From Branchinecta lynchi (lineage: Eukaryota > Arthropoda > Branchiopoda > Anostraca > Branchinectidae): a stretch of 64,000 nucleotides of DNA. Made by a program: the position numbers and the translations under genes. This document shows, piece by piece, positions 49,080-59,660 of the stretch; positions within the stretch are counted from its first letter, which is position 1; every line of letters starts with the position of its first letter. The notes below the pieces were generated by a model. It worked only from the letters and a program-made list of their open reading frames with translations. It was not told the origin of the DNA and did not search any database. The stretch lies in contig JAKZAP010000006.1 in NCBI GenBank assembly GCA_023053575.1, positions 16,625,280 to 16,689,279 on the forward strand, given 5' to 3'.

Positions 49080-50440
49080 TCGGTCCAGCAAGAGAAACGA
49101 GCTCAGATATGGATTCAGAAGGTCTCACCGGCTCCTTACCCCTAAATCGACTGTCCTTTCAGCCTAAAAAACACAGACATTCTTCATCCCTTAATACGAA
49201 ACCCCTTCCCCAACCTTAAAGACAGAGCTACGGACTTGATATGTACTAAGAACTAAGAGCGAATGACGGACAGACCTCATAATGTCATAGGTATCTCGTC
49301 ACAACGTTATAGTTTCGGAAAACCGAGTCTTGAACAACAAGTCTTCGCCAGACCCAGTCTTCGCCAAGCTAATCATCTGAGAAAACCAAGTTCAGATATA
49401 CCACTTTAAGCCATATCTATTTTGACGATACTGACCGAAACTTTCTCATTCTTCTGCCAAATTTCAGGTTTCGGCCGAATTCCGAGCGAACTACTTGCCC
49501 AGCAAAAATAGAACAATTCACAAACGAATTCAGCGGTATTTCCTTATCCTTATAAAGAACATATAATCAACTCCAACTAAAACTTTAACTACTGACCGAA
49601 ACTTCCTGCTTTACTTCTGCCAAATTTCTGGTTTCAACCGGATTCCGGACGAATTATATGTCCCGGTAAAAAGTGATTGTCATATACAGACTCAGCGTCT
49701 CTTCTTAGCCCTAAATCTGTAGGGAATAATAGAATAAAAGGAATAATAATAGTTGATGCATTACAGTTAGTTTTATACAAAGTTTCGTAGTAGGCCTATT
49801 CTCTATTTGGAAGAACGGTGTTTCATTTAGTTAAGTGTTTTAGGACTGAAGTTCTTGGGGGTTTGAAACACATTAAAAGAAACATATTAATATGGTAAGT
49901 ATAGCAAAAATATTTCGCCTGCGGTGCTTACTTTAACTTTATCTGGGTATGGTCGTTGAAAGTGAACGGAAAGGCCGAAAATGTGAATTTGAATACGAAT
50001 TTACATTAACAAAATAATCGCAATTGCATTACAATTTGTTTTACTCCGGATCTGTTCGATGCTGGCAGGAACGGCGTGTTTTGTCGGCACATTTTTTAGT
50101 CCGTTGGCACAAACTGGCCGTCCCCCCCCCAAAGGCAAAGGCTAGTTACACCCCTGTTCTTACCCCATAATCGACTATCACATTAGCAATTTAAAAATAT
50201 TTTTTGCTCCTTAATTTGAACCCCCTCCCCCGCCCCTAAATATAGGGCTACAGAGCCCGTATAAGAACTTAACCTTACCCTTGACCCAAAGAATCCTCAC
50301 ACCATGTTTCGTCAAAATATCTCATTCCCTTCGAGAGTTATCGTGCTGACAGACGGACGGATAGACGGACAAATTTTGTCGATGTCATAGGACTCATAGG
50401 TATACCTCCACTTACGTTTTCGGATCCCAAAAAACTATAA
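49080..50440 (-). mobile_element. Family A element with family F insertion
   Basis: In reverse the left end is ttttttgggatccgaaaacg at 50434, with internal repeats down to about 49080. A foreign piece (about 49720-50155) ending gctagttacacccctg interrupts it and resembles the F remnant at 245. Confidence 0.65.
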
Positions 50441-50608
50441 ACAAATTAATATGCTCCCTTGGGGGGGGGGGGGGGGTTGAACCAACCTCCTTAAGTTACT
50501 GAAAAAAATAGTCAAATGGAAGATTGAAACGAAGAATACAGGCAAATTCGGAAAAGCTGGTGCTTCAGCGAACTTTGAACTTGCTAAAAAACATTACCTC
50601 ACCCACGT

Positions 50609-50665
50609 ACAAGGCCGCATCCAGGGGGGGGGAGGGGTTAGGAGGTTTGAACCCTCCCCCTGAAA
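50609..50665. mobile_element. Family M terminus
   Basis: caaggccgcatccagg followed by a G run matches the M left end. It is cut off where family C begins. Confidence 0.5.
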
Positions 50666-50667
50666 TA

Positions 50668-51300
50668 CCACATTTCTGACTTCCACTAGATAGCGCTTCA
50701 AAAATAAGCCATTTTTTTGTTAGCGCTTGCCATTGACTCTTCGGCGTATCGGCGGAGACGATTTCAAAGCATGGTATTGCAAGGCGCTGAAATTCAAAAA
50801 CTCTCGGCCATGTACGAAAATCAATCGTTTTGTAGAGCTGAGTGATGAGAGTGCCATGGCTGCTAAAATAACCGTCTCTATAGCTGGTAGATTGCTCCAG
50901 TGTTATCTGATGAAACTTTCTGTTGTTTCTAGTACCGAAGAAAAGTTTGTTTTCTGGATGCAAAGCTACAACATTGCCAAAAAGTACAAATATAACCGAC
51001 CTACTTGCATCTGGTTCTTGAGCTTACAAGGAATTCTCAGTTAACACTGTCAATATGAATATTTGTCAACAATACAAATAATCCGTAGTATATAGTAACA
51101 ACGAATGGATAAGAAAAAAGAAACTCCGCTTATATTTGTAGAAGCTAGTACATCGGAGTATGGCAGTCAGCAAAAAACGACGTAACTATCTATTAGCGAA
51201 GATAAGTTGTCCAGGAGTCTGCTGATTTCTGGTGTAACATTGTATTCTAGGGGGTGGTAATGTGGTATCATGATTGTTTGATCCGCCTATTGAACTTTAA
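50668..51300. mobile_element. Family C element
   Basis: It matches 21226-22139 from 'cacatttctgacttccacta' to 'tattgaactttaa', with an internal deletion of about 300 bp after 'ttagcgcttgcca'. Confidence 0.7.
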
Positions 51301-52082
51301 CCTCTTCAAGAAACTCACACACTAGAAAAGAACCTGGACTAAGGAGAATTAAGGCAGGTTTTGGGAAAAGGTCTTCCCACGCTGGACTCGGGGTTTGACA
51401 TAGATGACCAGGAATTTATGAGTTCGGTCAGCGTTTAAAGTTATGTGTTGCGTCTGAAAAATGGGGGTATCTAGACCCGGATCAAGGAGTCGTCTTTCCC
51501 AATTTGTATTTTAGTTTATCGTTACCCTTCTTTGAATATATAACTGTGTCTTCATGTAAACATCTGACGGCTTAAGGATTGCCTTGAACTGAGAGCAACA
51601 GACTCGTTAGGATTAGTAAATCATCTCATGCCCGCTTGAATTTGGCGGTCTTCTTAGTTGATACAATACAGGTCAGTTAAAAACTTTAGTAAGACAACTG
51701 GAATCTTGTTGACTTCCATCCATCAGAAGAAGTTTCAGGATCTCTACCAAACATGTTGGAAGTTAGAGCTAGGCCCAGTTTTGCCTTTTTAGGCTCCAGC
51801 TCCAAACATGAATAAACCCCTGTGGGGGAGGGAGTCTTTGAATGTTTCCCGACTCTTCGAGTTCTTCTCAGCATTTCTTTACTGTTAATAGGTTTGCCAC
51901 TCAATACAGGCAAAATTGATTTGGTTTTCTAGACAAACTTTTCCGTACCTTGAGAGTTGAGTGGTTACTAGCCAAAATGTTAGGGGGAGAGAGGACGAAG
52001 GTATTTAACGTTCTGGCTAGTTATTTTTACCGACTACTCTCATGAAAGTCGACAGTTTTTCAGAAAATCGACCGTTTTTTAT
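51301..52082. other. No recognised feature
   Basis: No supported gene or repeat, apart from a short 'aaaatgttagggggagag' stretch resembling a hAT-like MITE edge near 51974. Confidence 0.35.
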
Positions 52083-53602
52083 AGCAGTTGCCCTTTGGCC
52101 AAGTGCCATATAGCGATCGCTATTTCTGCCCGTCCGCTCGGTCGGTTCGGGTTTTGCTAGTTCGGGCACTTCCACATAAGCTAGGACGATGAAACTTGGC
52201 AATCCTATACGGACCCCAAATGATTAAATTGGAAATAGTCATTTCCCCGATCCGAGCGTCGTTGGGGGAATGGAGGGAGTCCGGAATCTTGAGGTATTTA
52301 TAACTTTGGACGGGTGATCGGATAGCAATGAAATTTGAAGTTTGGGCAGATCTCGTGTCTCAGACGACCCACTTAAAATCCGGACCGGCTCCGATGACTT
52401 TGGGGGCGCTGGAGGGGGGAACCGGAAATCTTGGGAAACGCTTAGATTGGAGGGATCCGGATGAAACTTGGTGGGAAGAATAAGCACAAGTCCTAGATGC
52501 ATCGTTGACATAACTATATCGGATTCGGGCACTGTGGGGGGAGTTTGGGGGGGGGGGGGAGCGGAATCTGGTGATCTCGCGAGTTTTAGGAAGAGGAAAT
52601 TCTGTAGGCATATCATTGACCCGAACAGACTGCCTTGAGAATAGTCGTTTCCCCGGTCCGACCATCGTAGGGGAAGTGGAGGGATGGGGAATCCGGAAAT
52701 TAGTAACATGCATAACTTTGGAAGGGGTAATCGGACGTGCTTGAAACTTGACAGTGTCAAGAACAAGAGCCTCAGATGTTCCTTTTCAAATCTTACCGGA
52801 TACGATAACTGGGGGGGGGGGGGGGGCTGGACAGGGCACCGGAAATCTTCTGAAAGGCTCAGATTCGAGGGATCGGGATTGAACTTGGTGGGCATAACAA
52901 GCTTAAACCCTAGATACATTACTGACAAAACAGGACTGTATAGTGACACAGTGGGGGAGTTGGAGGGGGTTTATCGGAATTCCGGTGATCTCGAGTTAGG
53001 GTACTTCCAGATGTGTTAGGACCATGAAACTTGGCAGGCATTTTAGGGATTCTACCATATTGACTTGACAATAGTCCTTTCCCCGTTCCGACCATCGTGG
53101 GGGAATAGAGGGGTGGGGAATCCGTAATTTAGTGACATTCACAACTTTGGAACGGACGATCGGACGTGCATGAAACTCGGTAAGTATTAAGAACAACGGA
53201 TTTTTAGTTTCAAGTAAAACAGGACCGGATCGTGCCACGGTAGGGGAAGTTGGAGGGGGGTTCCCGGAATTTCGGTGATCCCGAGCTAGGGTGCTTCCAG
53301 AGGTGCTAGGACCATGAAACTTGGCAGGCGTATTAGGGACTCTTAACATATTGACTTGAAAATAGTCCCTTCCCCGACCCGACCACCGTGGGGGGAGTAG
53401 AGGGACGGGGAATCCGGAACCTGATGACATTCATAACTTTGGAACGGGTGATCAGACGTGCATGAAACTTGACAAGTGTCAAGAACGAGTGTCTCAAATG
53501 TTCAGTTTCAACTCCGGAGTGGGTCTGATCACTGAGGGGGAGCTGTAGAGAGACAAACTGACAAACGACAAGTGCCATATGAGCTTTCGGCTCTTGTTAA
53601 AA
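52083..53602 (+). mobile_element. Family B element, complete 1.5-kb copy
   Basis: The left hairpin is gcagttgccctttggccaagtgcc (52083 on), then CGGT units and 'gttttgctagttcgggcacttcc'. Repeated three-part blocks follow (gatgaaacttggcaatc at 52188, tgaaatttgaag at 52330, gatgaaacttggtggg at 52461, and so on). The right end is caagtgccatatgagctttcggctcttgtt (53569-53598). This copy has both ends. A 236-codon open frame on its minus strand is Pro-rich translated repeat, not a gene. Confidence 0.8.
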
Positions 53603-54924
53603 AAAAGTTCCGCGCTTCGCACCGTCTAATTTTTCCAATACCGAGTGTCCGACAACATTGGGGAAGGTGTCCCCCCTCCCCCCATACGTGACGCTTCTGG
53701 TCTAGACTGAATATATCTAATCTATGTTCTTGTTTGGGACTAAGGTCCGGACTTCGGATTAGGTCCGACCCATGGGAGACCCCCCCCCAAAAAAAAAAAA
53801 ATTCCTGGAGACGGCCTTGCCCACGTAACGTGCTAATCAGTAAAACAGTTCCGCAAAGTTGATTGTCCCGACAACAATGTTTATAATAGAAACAATGGGT
53901 AAATCCTATATAGCCTAAAACTTTTCTAGGTCACTGATTTCTCCGAACTCGTAAAATCCCCAACAATGGCCACTCGATTGTCTTCTGGCCATGGCTTGAG
54001 TACGCTTCAACTGAAGTGTCACCACAACAATTTTTTGGTAAGTACTATATTTTAAACCCGTAGCTATCCTATTACCTCTGCACGTGACAAAAGCTACAAC
54101 ATTGCGTCATCGATACCACATCAGTAGCAGCGACGCTTGTTCTTAGCTTTTCGACTTCGCGCACTGATTGTGTCAGTCGCGCGTTGTGTGAGCTTAGCTT
54201 ATTGACATTTGACCGTTCAGTTTCGCCTTGTTGATTTGAAACAAACTTTGTGATGAGCGCATTGACCTCGTGGCCCGTAATAACTTCGTAAATTTGTTGG
54301 TTCGAACCGTGGCAAATAAGTCGCAGTTACAAAATATGTTATAACCCTTGGTTCACACTGCTGCTTCGTATGCGAAATGATTTTTTCTTTCATGTTCCGA
54401 CGTGCGACAGAATCGCATGCCCCTTCCCACTACGACGCAGACGCGAATGGCGAAATTTTTCGTTGAGATTATTCTGCAAAAGGACAAAGAAGACCACAGG
54501 GAAACGACCTCTGAGGATGCTGGGAGATTACTCATCTGAATATCACCCATTGCACTACCAGGAAACTTTCAGTCAAGCCCTATTTCTTATCTTGTTCAAA
54601 ACGGGTTAATACAAGTTTATTCAGAAGATATTTTACGTTCAGCCATCCTAGGATTATTGTCAGAACAAGGTAGAGCAATTTTTTGTTTTGAAAGTTAACC
54701 AATCTTTGTTTTTTCTTTCCTTTCCCTCAAAAATCGCATGCGTTATGTCGGGTTAGTTGTAATATTTCAACGCATCCGACACTGCAACAAAATGCAAAGT
54801 TATGCGTTGCTTGTCGCACGATTTGTGTCGTATGATGAAGAATTTTGCGCGAAATCGCAGCAATGTGAGCCTGGGGTAAGACTTCAGACCCAAATGTCAC
54901 GTTTGGACCGCAAATGTGAGAAAA
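53603..54924. other. Family M right end, otherwise unassigned
   Basis: 53762-53822 holds a C run, an A run and 'attcctggagacggccttg', an M right end. The remainder has no supported gene. 'ggttcgaacc' at 54299 resembles a tRNA B box, but no tRNA fold surrounds it. Confidence 0.4.
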
Positions 54925-54932
54925 GGCAACCG

Positions 54933-55241
54933 CAGGGGCGTCACGACCAGGGGAGGGGGGACGCCCCCCCCCCAACGCCGTCGGCCAGTCGGTAGAAAAT
55001 AACCGAGTCGGTGCGAAGCGCCGCGATTTTTCGTCAAAACAGTTGATTTGTTTCATGAAAACAGTCGTTTTTTCTGAAAATTGGTCGATTTTTCGTCAAA
55101 ATAGTCGTTTTTTTTTTCAAAAATATCATTTTTGTTGAAAACAAGTCGTTTTTTCTGCAGAAAAAGTCGGTAGAAATTACCAGCCAGTCAGTAAATGCCT
55201 CGTCCCCCCCCCCCCAAACATTTTGGCTAGTAACGCCTCTG
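54933..55241. mobile_element. hAT-like MITE (family F) with exact 8-bp duplication
   Basis: The termini CAGGGGCGTCACGACC and GGCTAGTAACGCCTCTG and the interior match 16900-17205. The target duplication GGCAACCG is exact (54925-54932 and 55242-55249). Confidence 0.92.
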
Positions 55242-55384
55242 GGCAACCGAAAGTCAAATGTGAACAGCCAGTAAAAACACAGTGGGTTTACTGTGCCCAT
55301 CTCTTGTAGAAAATTGTTGGTCAAGGGCCATGAAGCTGAAGAGAAATGACTAGAAGACAGAAGTATTTTTTGTCACTGTAATCG

Positions 55385-55560
55385 ATATAACTAAGTCACG
55401 CCAGTGATTAGGGAAGAACGAAAAACGTCACCCAAATGAATCCTCAAATTTACTCAAATCCTATGTAAACCAATCAACAAAGTTTATCGTGGTGATGTCT
55501 GTGGCTCTTCTCTAGGCACACGGCTGGGCACGATGACTTAGTCATCAAAGGGATAGGACT
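55385..55560 (+). pseudogene. LINE relic
   Basis: 'aagtcacgccagtgatta', 'ctcaaatcctatgtaaacca' and the following text are a decayed match to 12680-12800. Confidence 0.45.
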
Positions 55561-55650
55561 CATATGTGATGAAGGCGAATTGTAGCCCTAGAATTTGCTG
55601 CTATTTTAACTGTTCACATTTTTTTTTACTAATTCAAATAAAATTTGACG

Positions 55651-55656
55651 TTTATT
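55651..55656 (-). terminator. Poly(A) signal of the Ala-rich gene
   Basis: AATAAA on the minus strand, about 55 nt past the stop codon. Confidence 0.55.
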
Positions 55657-55710
55657 TATAAAAAAAATAATTGCGGGATAACTTCTATTCGAACTGTAAC
55701 TGTGAAAGAT

Positions 55711-58557
55711 TTAGTGTCCGTAGCCTCCTGAGCCGAAATCAGAGCCGGAATAAGCACCTGATCCTGCTGCGTTAGCCTGTGCGCCTTGGGCAGCTGCGTA
55801 AGCTTTGTTGGCAGCCTGCTGGGCTGCAGAGAGATCAGCCAAAGCGGCCTGCTGCTTGTAGGCAAGGGCCTGAGCGTTCTGCTGAGCCTGAGCAGCCATC
55901 TGAGCCTGAGAAGCTTGCTGTGCCTGAGCTGCCTGGAGGGAGGCTACGGCCTGGGCAGCATGGGCCTGAGCTGCCTTAGCGGCTGCCCAGAGGGCCTGTG
56001 CTTGTTGGATGGCCTGGACTTTTGTGGCTTCGGCAGCCTGAACAGCCTGCAAATAAGAAGCCTCTCAGATTGTGTTCTGCTGACAAATGATCAGGTGTGG
56101 TGGGGAGGTCTATCAAGGATGGAAGTGGTCAAGAGATAGAGCCTACGAAATTTACATTTTTTCCATCGAATTATTTACACAATGAGTACGAAATTACCCA
56201 TACCTGAGTAGCTTGAGCAGCTTGGGCCGACTCAGCGAAAGCGGCAGCCTGGGCGGCCTGTGCAGCCTGAGAGATCTGAGCAGCAAGTGCCTGCTTGGCG
56301 GCAACTATGGCTTGGGCTTGCTGTGCAGCCTGGGTCGCCTGGGCAGCAAGAGAGCTCTTTGCTTGCTGGGCAGCCTGTGCGGCAGCTGCAAACTGGGCGT
56401 TCTGTGCAGCCTTAGCCTGGTTGGCAGCCTGTTGGGCTAGACCTGCAGCGCCACCGGTAGCAGCTCCATAGCCACCGGCAGTAGCTCCATAGCCACCGGC
56501 AGTAGCTCCGTATCCTGCGCTGGCACCCCCGAATCCGGATGCAAATCCTCGCTTTTCCTAAAGAAAATGTGAGCCTTAGGTAATGTGGAAGAATTCAGGA
56601 GCTCGTTGTCTCTGCGGAAAGGCTACCTTAAATTTGCGTACATTGAAGTCGGCCTATTTCACTGCGACAGCAGTATTCTTAAAACCTAAAGCTTAGTTGA
56701 GCAGTAGGCAGAGGTTTTGCATTGGTCTGAAACTGAATTATGCATGGAAGATTGGCTTACCCTCCTGCTATCATCAACCTGCTGCTCTTCGCTCTCCTGG
56801 TCAACACTCGCTGCTTTGCAGACGCTGAGAAGAACTACAAAATAAAAACCTGGTTAGTCCCTGTAATACCGAAACTTTAAAAATTATGTTCCACGGAATA
56901 AATAAAACGCTCTAAACAACGTCTCAAGTCGAAGTCGTCCATTCTTGTACTGACTCGATCAGCAAAGTTGAGGAACCCAGACTTATATGAACAAGAGCTG
57001 AAAGCTCATTTGGCACCTGTCGGAACAGTTAGCGTGTTTGTCCTCCTGCAGCTACCCCCCCCCCCCCCCTCGTGATCAGACCCACACCGGACTTGAAACT
57101 GAACATTTGAGACATCGTTGCCAAGAAGGGCTGAAATATAGCTCCAATAAAATGTAGCTGACTTATCCCTTTTGCACGCCAAATATGATTCGCAGTCAGC
57201 TTGGGCCGAAGGAACATCTTACCTAGCTCGAGATCACCGGAATTCCGGGAAACCCCCTCCACTTCCCACACCATGACACGATCCGGTCCTGTTTTGTCAG
57301 GAATGCATATAGGGTTTACGCTTGTCCTTCCAATGGCCCCATCCAGCTCCCCCACCCCAGTGATCAGATCCGGTCCAGACTTGAAACTGAACATCCGAGA
57401 CACTTGTTCTTAGTACTTACCAAGTTTCATGCACGTTCGATCACCCGTTCTAAAGTTGTGAATGTCACTATATTCCGTATTTCCCACCCCTCTACTCCCC
57501 CACGATGATCGGATCGGGGAAGGGACTATTTTCAAGTCAGTAATAGTAGAGTCCCTAATGCCTGACAAATTTCATCGTCCTAGTACATCTGGAAGTACCC
57601 TAACTCGAGATCATCGGAATTCCGGTACCCCCCCCCTAGGGTTTAAGCTTGTTCTTCCCACCAAGTTCCATCCGATCCCTCGAATCTGAGCCTTTCAGAA
57701 GATTTCCGGTGCCCTGTCCAGCCCCCCCCCCCCCAGTTATCGTATCCGGTAAGATTTGAAAAGGAACATCTGAGGCATTTGTTCTCGACACTTGTCAAGT
57801 TTCATGCACGTCCGATTACCCCTTCCAAAGTTATGCAGGTTACTAATTATGCAGGTTACCCATCCCTCCACTCCCCCTACGATGGTCGGATCGGGGAACC
57901 GACTATTCTCAAGGCAGTCTGTTCGGGTCCCTGATATGCCTACCAAATTTCATCGTCCTAGTACATAACTCGTGGGATCACCGAATTCCCCCCCAACTCC
58001 CCCCACAGTGCCCGAATCCGGTATGGTTATGTCAATGATGTATCTAGGACTTGTGCTTGTCCTCCCATCAAGTTTCGTCCCGATCCCTCCACTCTAAGCG
58101 TTTCCCAAGATTTCTGGCTCCCCCTTCCAGCTCCCCCATAAGTCACCGAATCCGGTCCGGATTTTACGTGGGTCGTCTGAGGCACGAGATCTCTCCAAAT
58201 ATCAAATTTCATTAAGATCAGATCACTCGTTCAAATGTTATAAATACCTCAGGATTCCGGATTCCCCCTCCCTCCACTCCCCCCACGATGCTCTGATCGG
58301 GAAAGTGACTTTTTCCAACTTAATCATTTGGGGTCCCTGATATGCCTGCCAAGTTTTATCGTCCTAGCATGTGGAAGTGCCCGAACTAGCAAAACCCGGA
58401 CCCACCGACAGACAGACCGACGGACGGACAGAAATTGTGATCGCTATATGGCACTTGGCGGAAGGGCAAGTGCCATAAAAACAGCATTGGTTGACGAGGA
58501 AAACTAGTGTAAGATTAACTTACCCAGAGCTGAGACAATCGCAAACTCGAATTTCAT
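55711..58557 (-). CDS. Secreted Ala/Gln-rich silk-like structural protein, four coding exons
   Basis: Coding exons are 58557-58524, 56834-56761, 56557-56204 and 56046-55711; all junctions are GT-AG in phases 1, 0 and 0, giving 265 aa. Residues 1-19 (MKFEFAIVSALVLLSVCKA) are a signal peptide. An acidic propeptide (20-39) ends RREKR, a furin site. The mature chain starts GFASGFGGASAGYG with three GYGA-type repeats, then about 190 residues dominated by Ala and Gln (LAQQAANQAKAAQNAQ and similar), and ends SDFGSGGYGH. It has one Cys, in the signal peptide. The Ala/Gln part should be alpha-helical and may form coiled coils. It is built like the 115-aa gene at 44858-47643. Intron 1 is almost entirely a family B element. 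Helical silk, egg-case, cuticle or cement protein are possible; an Ala-rich ice-binding role is a weaker alternative. I recognise no named family. Confidence 0.85.
57000..58484 (-). mobile_element. Family B element, complete, inside intron 1
   Basis: In reverse the left hairpin atggcacttggcgg...caagtgccat is at 58449-58477, followed by the CCGT/CTGT tract (58391-58432) and blocks. The right end aacaagagctgaaagctcat is at 57000. It carries a family E segment at 57118-57225. It makes up about 88% of the intron. Confidence 0.82.
57118..57225 (+). repeat. Family E short dispersed repeat inside B
   Basis: 'gccaagaagggctgaaatat', 'gtagctgacttatcc' and 'gcagtcagcttgggccgaag' match the other copies. 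Confidence 0.55.
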
Positions 58558-58876
58558 GTTGGCGCTGGAGGGAATGGATTCCTGAAAAAGAAATTCAGTG
58601 TTACACTGTCTTGAAGTCTAATGTCTGATCCAACAGCAGATATTTTTCCTCGACAACGTTCTCAAACTAAACTGCAAACTGTTGGATTAAGGCACAAATT
58701 CCACGACAGAAAGTACTTAGTAATGATTCTTACTGTTGATTACTTGCAAACGAAGCGGAGGACTGATTACTGATATTTTGGGTCGGAAAGTTTTATTCAA
58801 GTAGAAACTGAGAGGACCATAAGACAAAAGCACGGTGGTAGCTGACACGCTCGCTGATCTCCGTGAAGAAGGACAG
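58558..58876 (-). other. Likely 5' UTR with one intron
   Basis: A strong acceptor (ttctttttcag, ending 58582) precedes 24 nt of leader before ATG 58557. A donor-like ACA|GTAAGAATC at 58734/58733 would bound an upstream non-coding exon (about 58876-58734) and a 152-bp intron. This is inferred from splice signals only. Confidence 0.4.
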
Positions 58877-59024
58877 CTGAGTCAGCAAAAAATGGCCAAC
58901 ATATATATTAGCCAAAATAATTGTAGTCCACGAATCTGCTGATATCTGATGTAACATTGTATTCTAGGGGGTGGTAATGTGGCATCATGATTGTTTGATC
59001 CGCCCATTGAACTTTAAACATTCG
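58876..59024. mobile_element. Family C right-end relic
   Basis: From 'gtcagcaaaaaatggcc' through 'gtattctagggggtggtaat' to 'cccattgaactttaa' it matches 51165-51299. It separates the Ala-rich gene from the pseudogene. Confidence 0.75.
58901..58909 (-). promoter_or_regulatory. Possible TATA box within a family C relic
   Basis: On the minus strand TATATAT stands about 30 bp before a TCAG-containing candidate start (near 58875). The same DNA is recognisably the right part of family C, where the equivalent text is 'aactatctattagc'. Confidence 0.35.
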
Positions 59025-59078
59025 ATCTGTAGTAATGTCTTAGGCTACCGCAGATTTATTTCTACGTTTTCCTTCAAG

Positions 59079-59660
59079 GTCCCGCGAGGCGTTGGCTATG
59101 GTAGCAGCAGTGGAAATATCATTTATGATTAGCAAAGCCCTTGCTGCCATTTCCGGCTTAGCAAATGCTTTTGTGCAAGGACGACTGGTTGACCAGGCTT
59201 CTACAGGGGAAAGCTCCTAGCCAGCTCAGCAGGTTAGAAGTTCATTGCCAGTCAGATAATCTACCGTACTTTTGTAAGCTTTTAGTGTAGTATAACGACG
59301 AGGACAGCTTTCTTTGTTCCGTATAGACTATAAAGGATAGCCTGTGTGTGTCATCAAGCAGGAGGTTATTGGAAATGTAGCCTAGTTGAAATTTGAATAT
59401 TGAATTTGGCCAGAGCTTATAGTTTACTAATTAATCACGGATCTTCCCCGCGCGAGATATTGGCTTTTGTAGCCATGCTTCCTTGAGGGGTTTGGTCTAC
59501 AAGTTTTCCAATTTGCTTCGTCTTGCGAAAAAGCATAGTTTGCTTGCTAAATCTTGTCTTTTAGAATGGACATCAGGCTCTAGGAGCAGCGGCTTCTGGG
59601 TCCGCATGGGCTATTCAACAGTACAACACGATCGCTTCTAGCGCTGGAGGATACCACTAG
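59079..59660 (+). pseudogene. Partial duplicate of the small secreted-protein gene
   Basis: Exon 3 (59079-59232) and exon 4 (59565-59660) correspond to 47058-47219 and 47548-47643. Exon 3 has an extra base ('tttatgattagcaaag' against 'tctatgatagcaaag'), which creates an in-frame TAG, plus a short deletion after 'gaccag' and a second change near 'tcctagccagctc'. Exon 4 is open to its stop and differs by a few codons. The signal-peptide and propeptide exons are absent. Family A begins directly after the TAG and pushes the original AATAAA to 60923. Confidence 0.9.

Noticed and set aside
52239..52949. 236-codon Pro-rich open frame on the minus strand
   Set aside because: It lies wholly in a family B element and repeats the same translated block ('KFHPDPSNLS...'). 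Similar frames occur in every B copy, so it is a by-product of the repeat.
54299..54308. ggttcgaacc resembling a tRNA B box
   Set aside because: No A box, acceptor stem or anticodon arm can be drawn around it.
55779..56440. Plus-strand frames rich in Leu/Gly/Ser
   Set aside because: They are antisense shadows of the Ala/Gln-rich exons (GCN/CAG codons read backwards).
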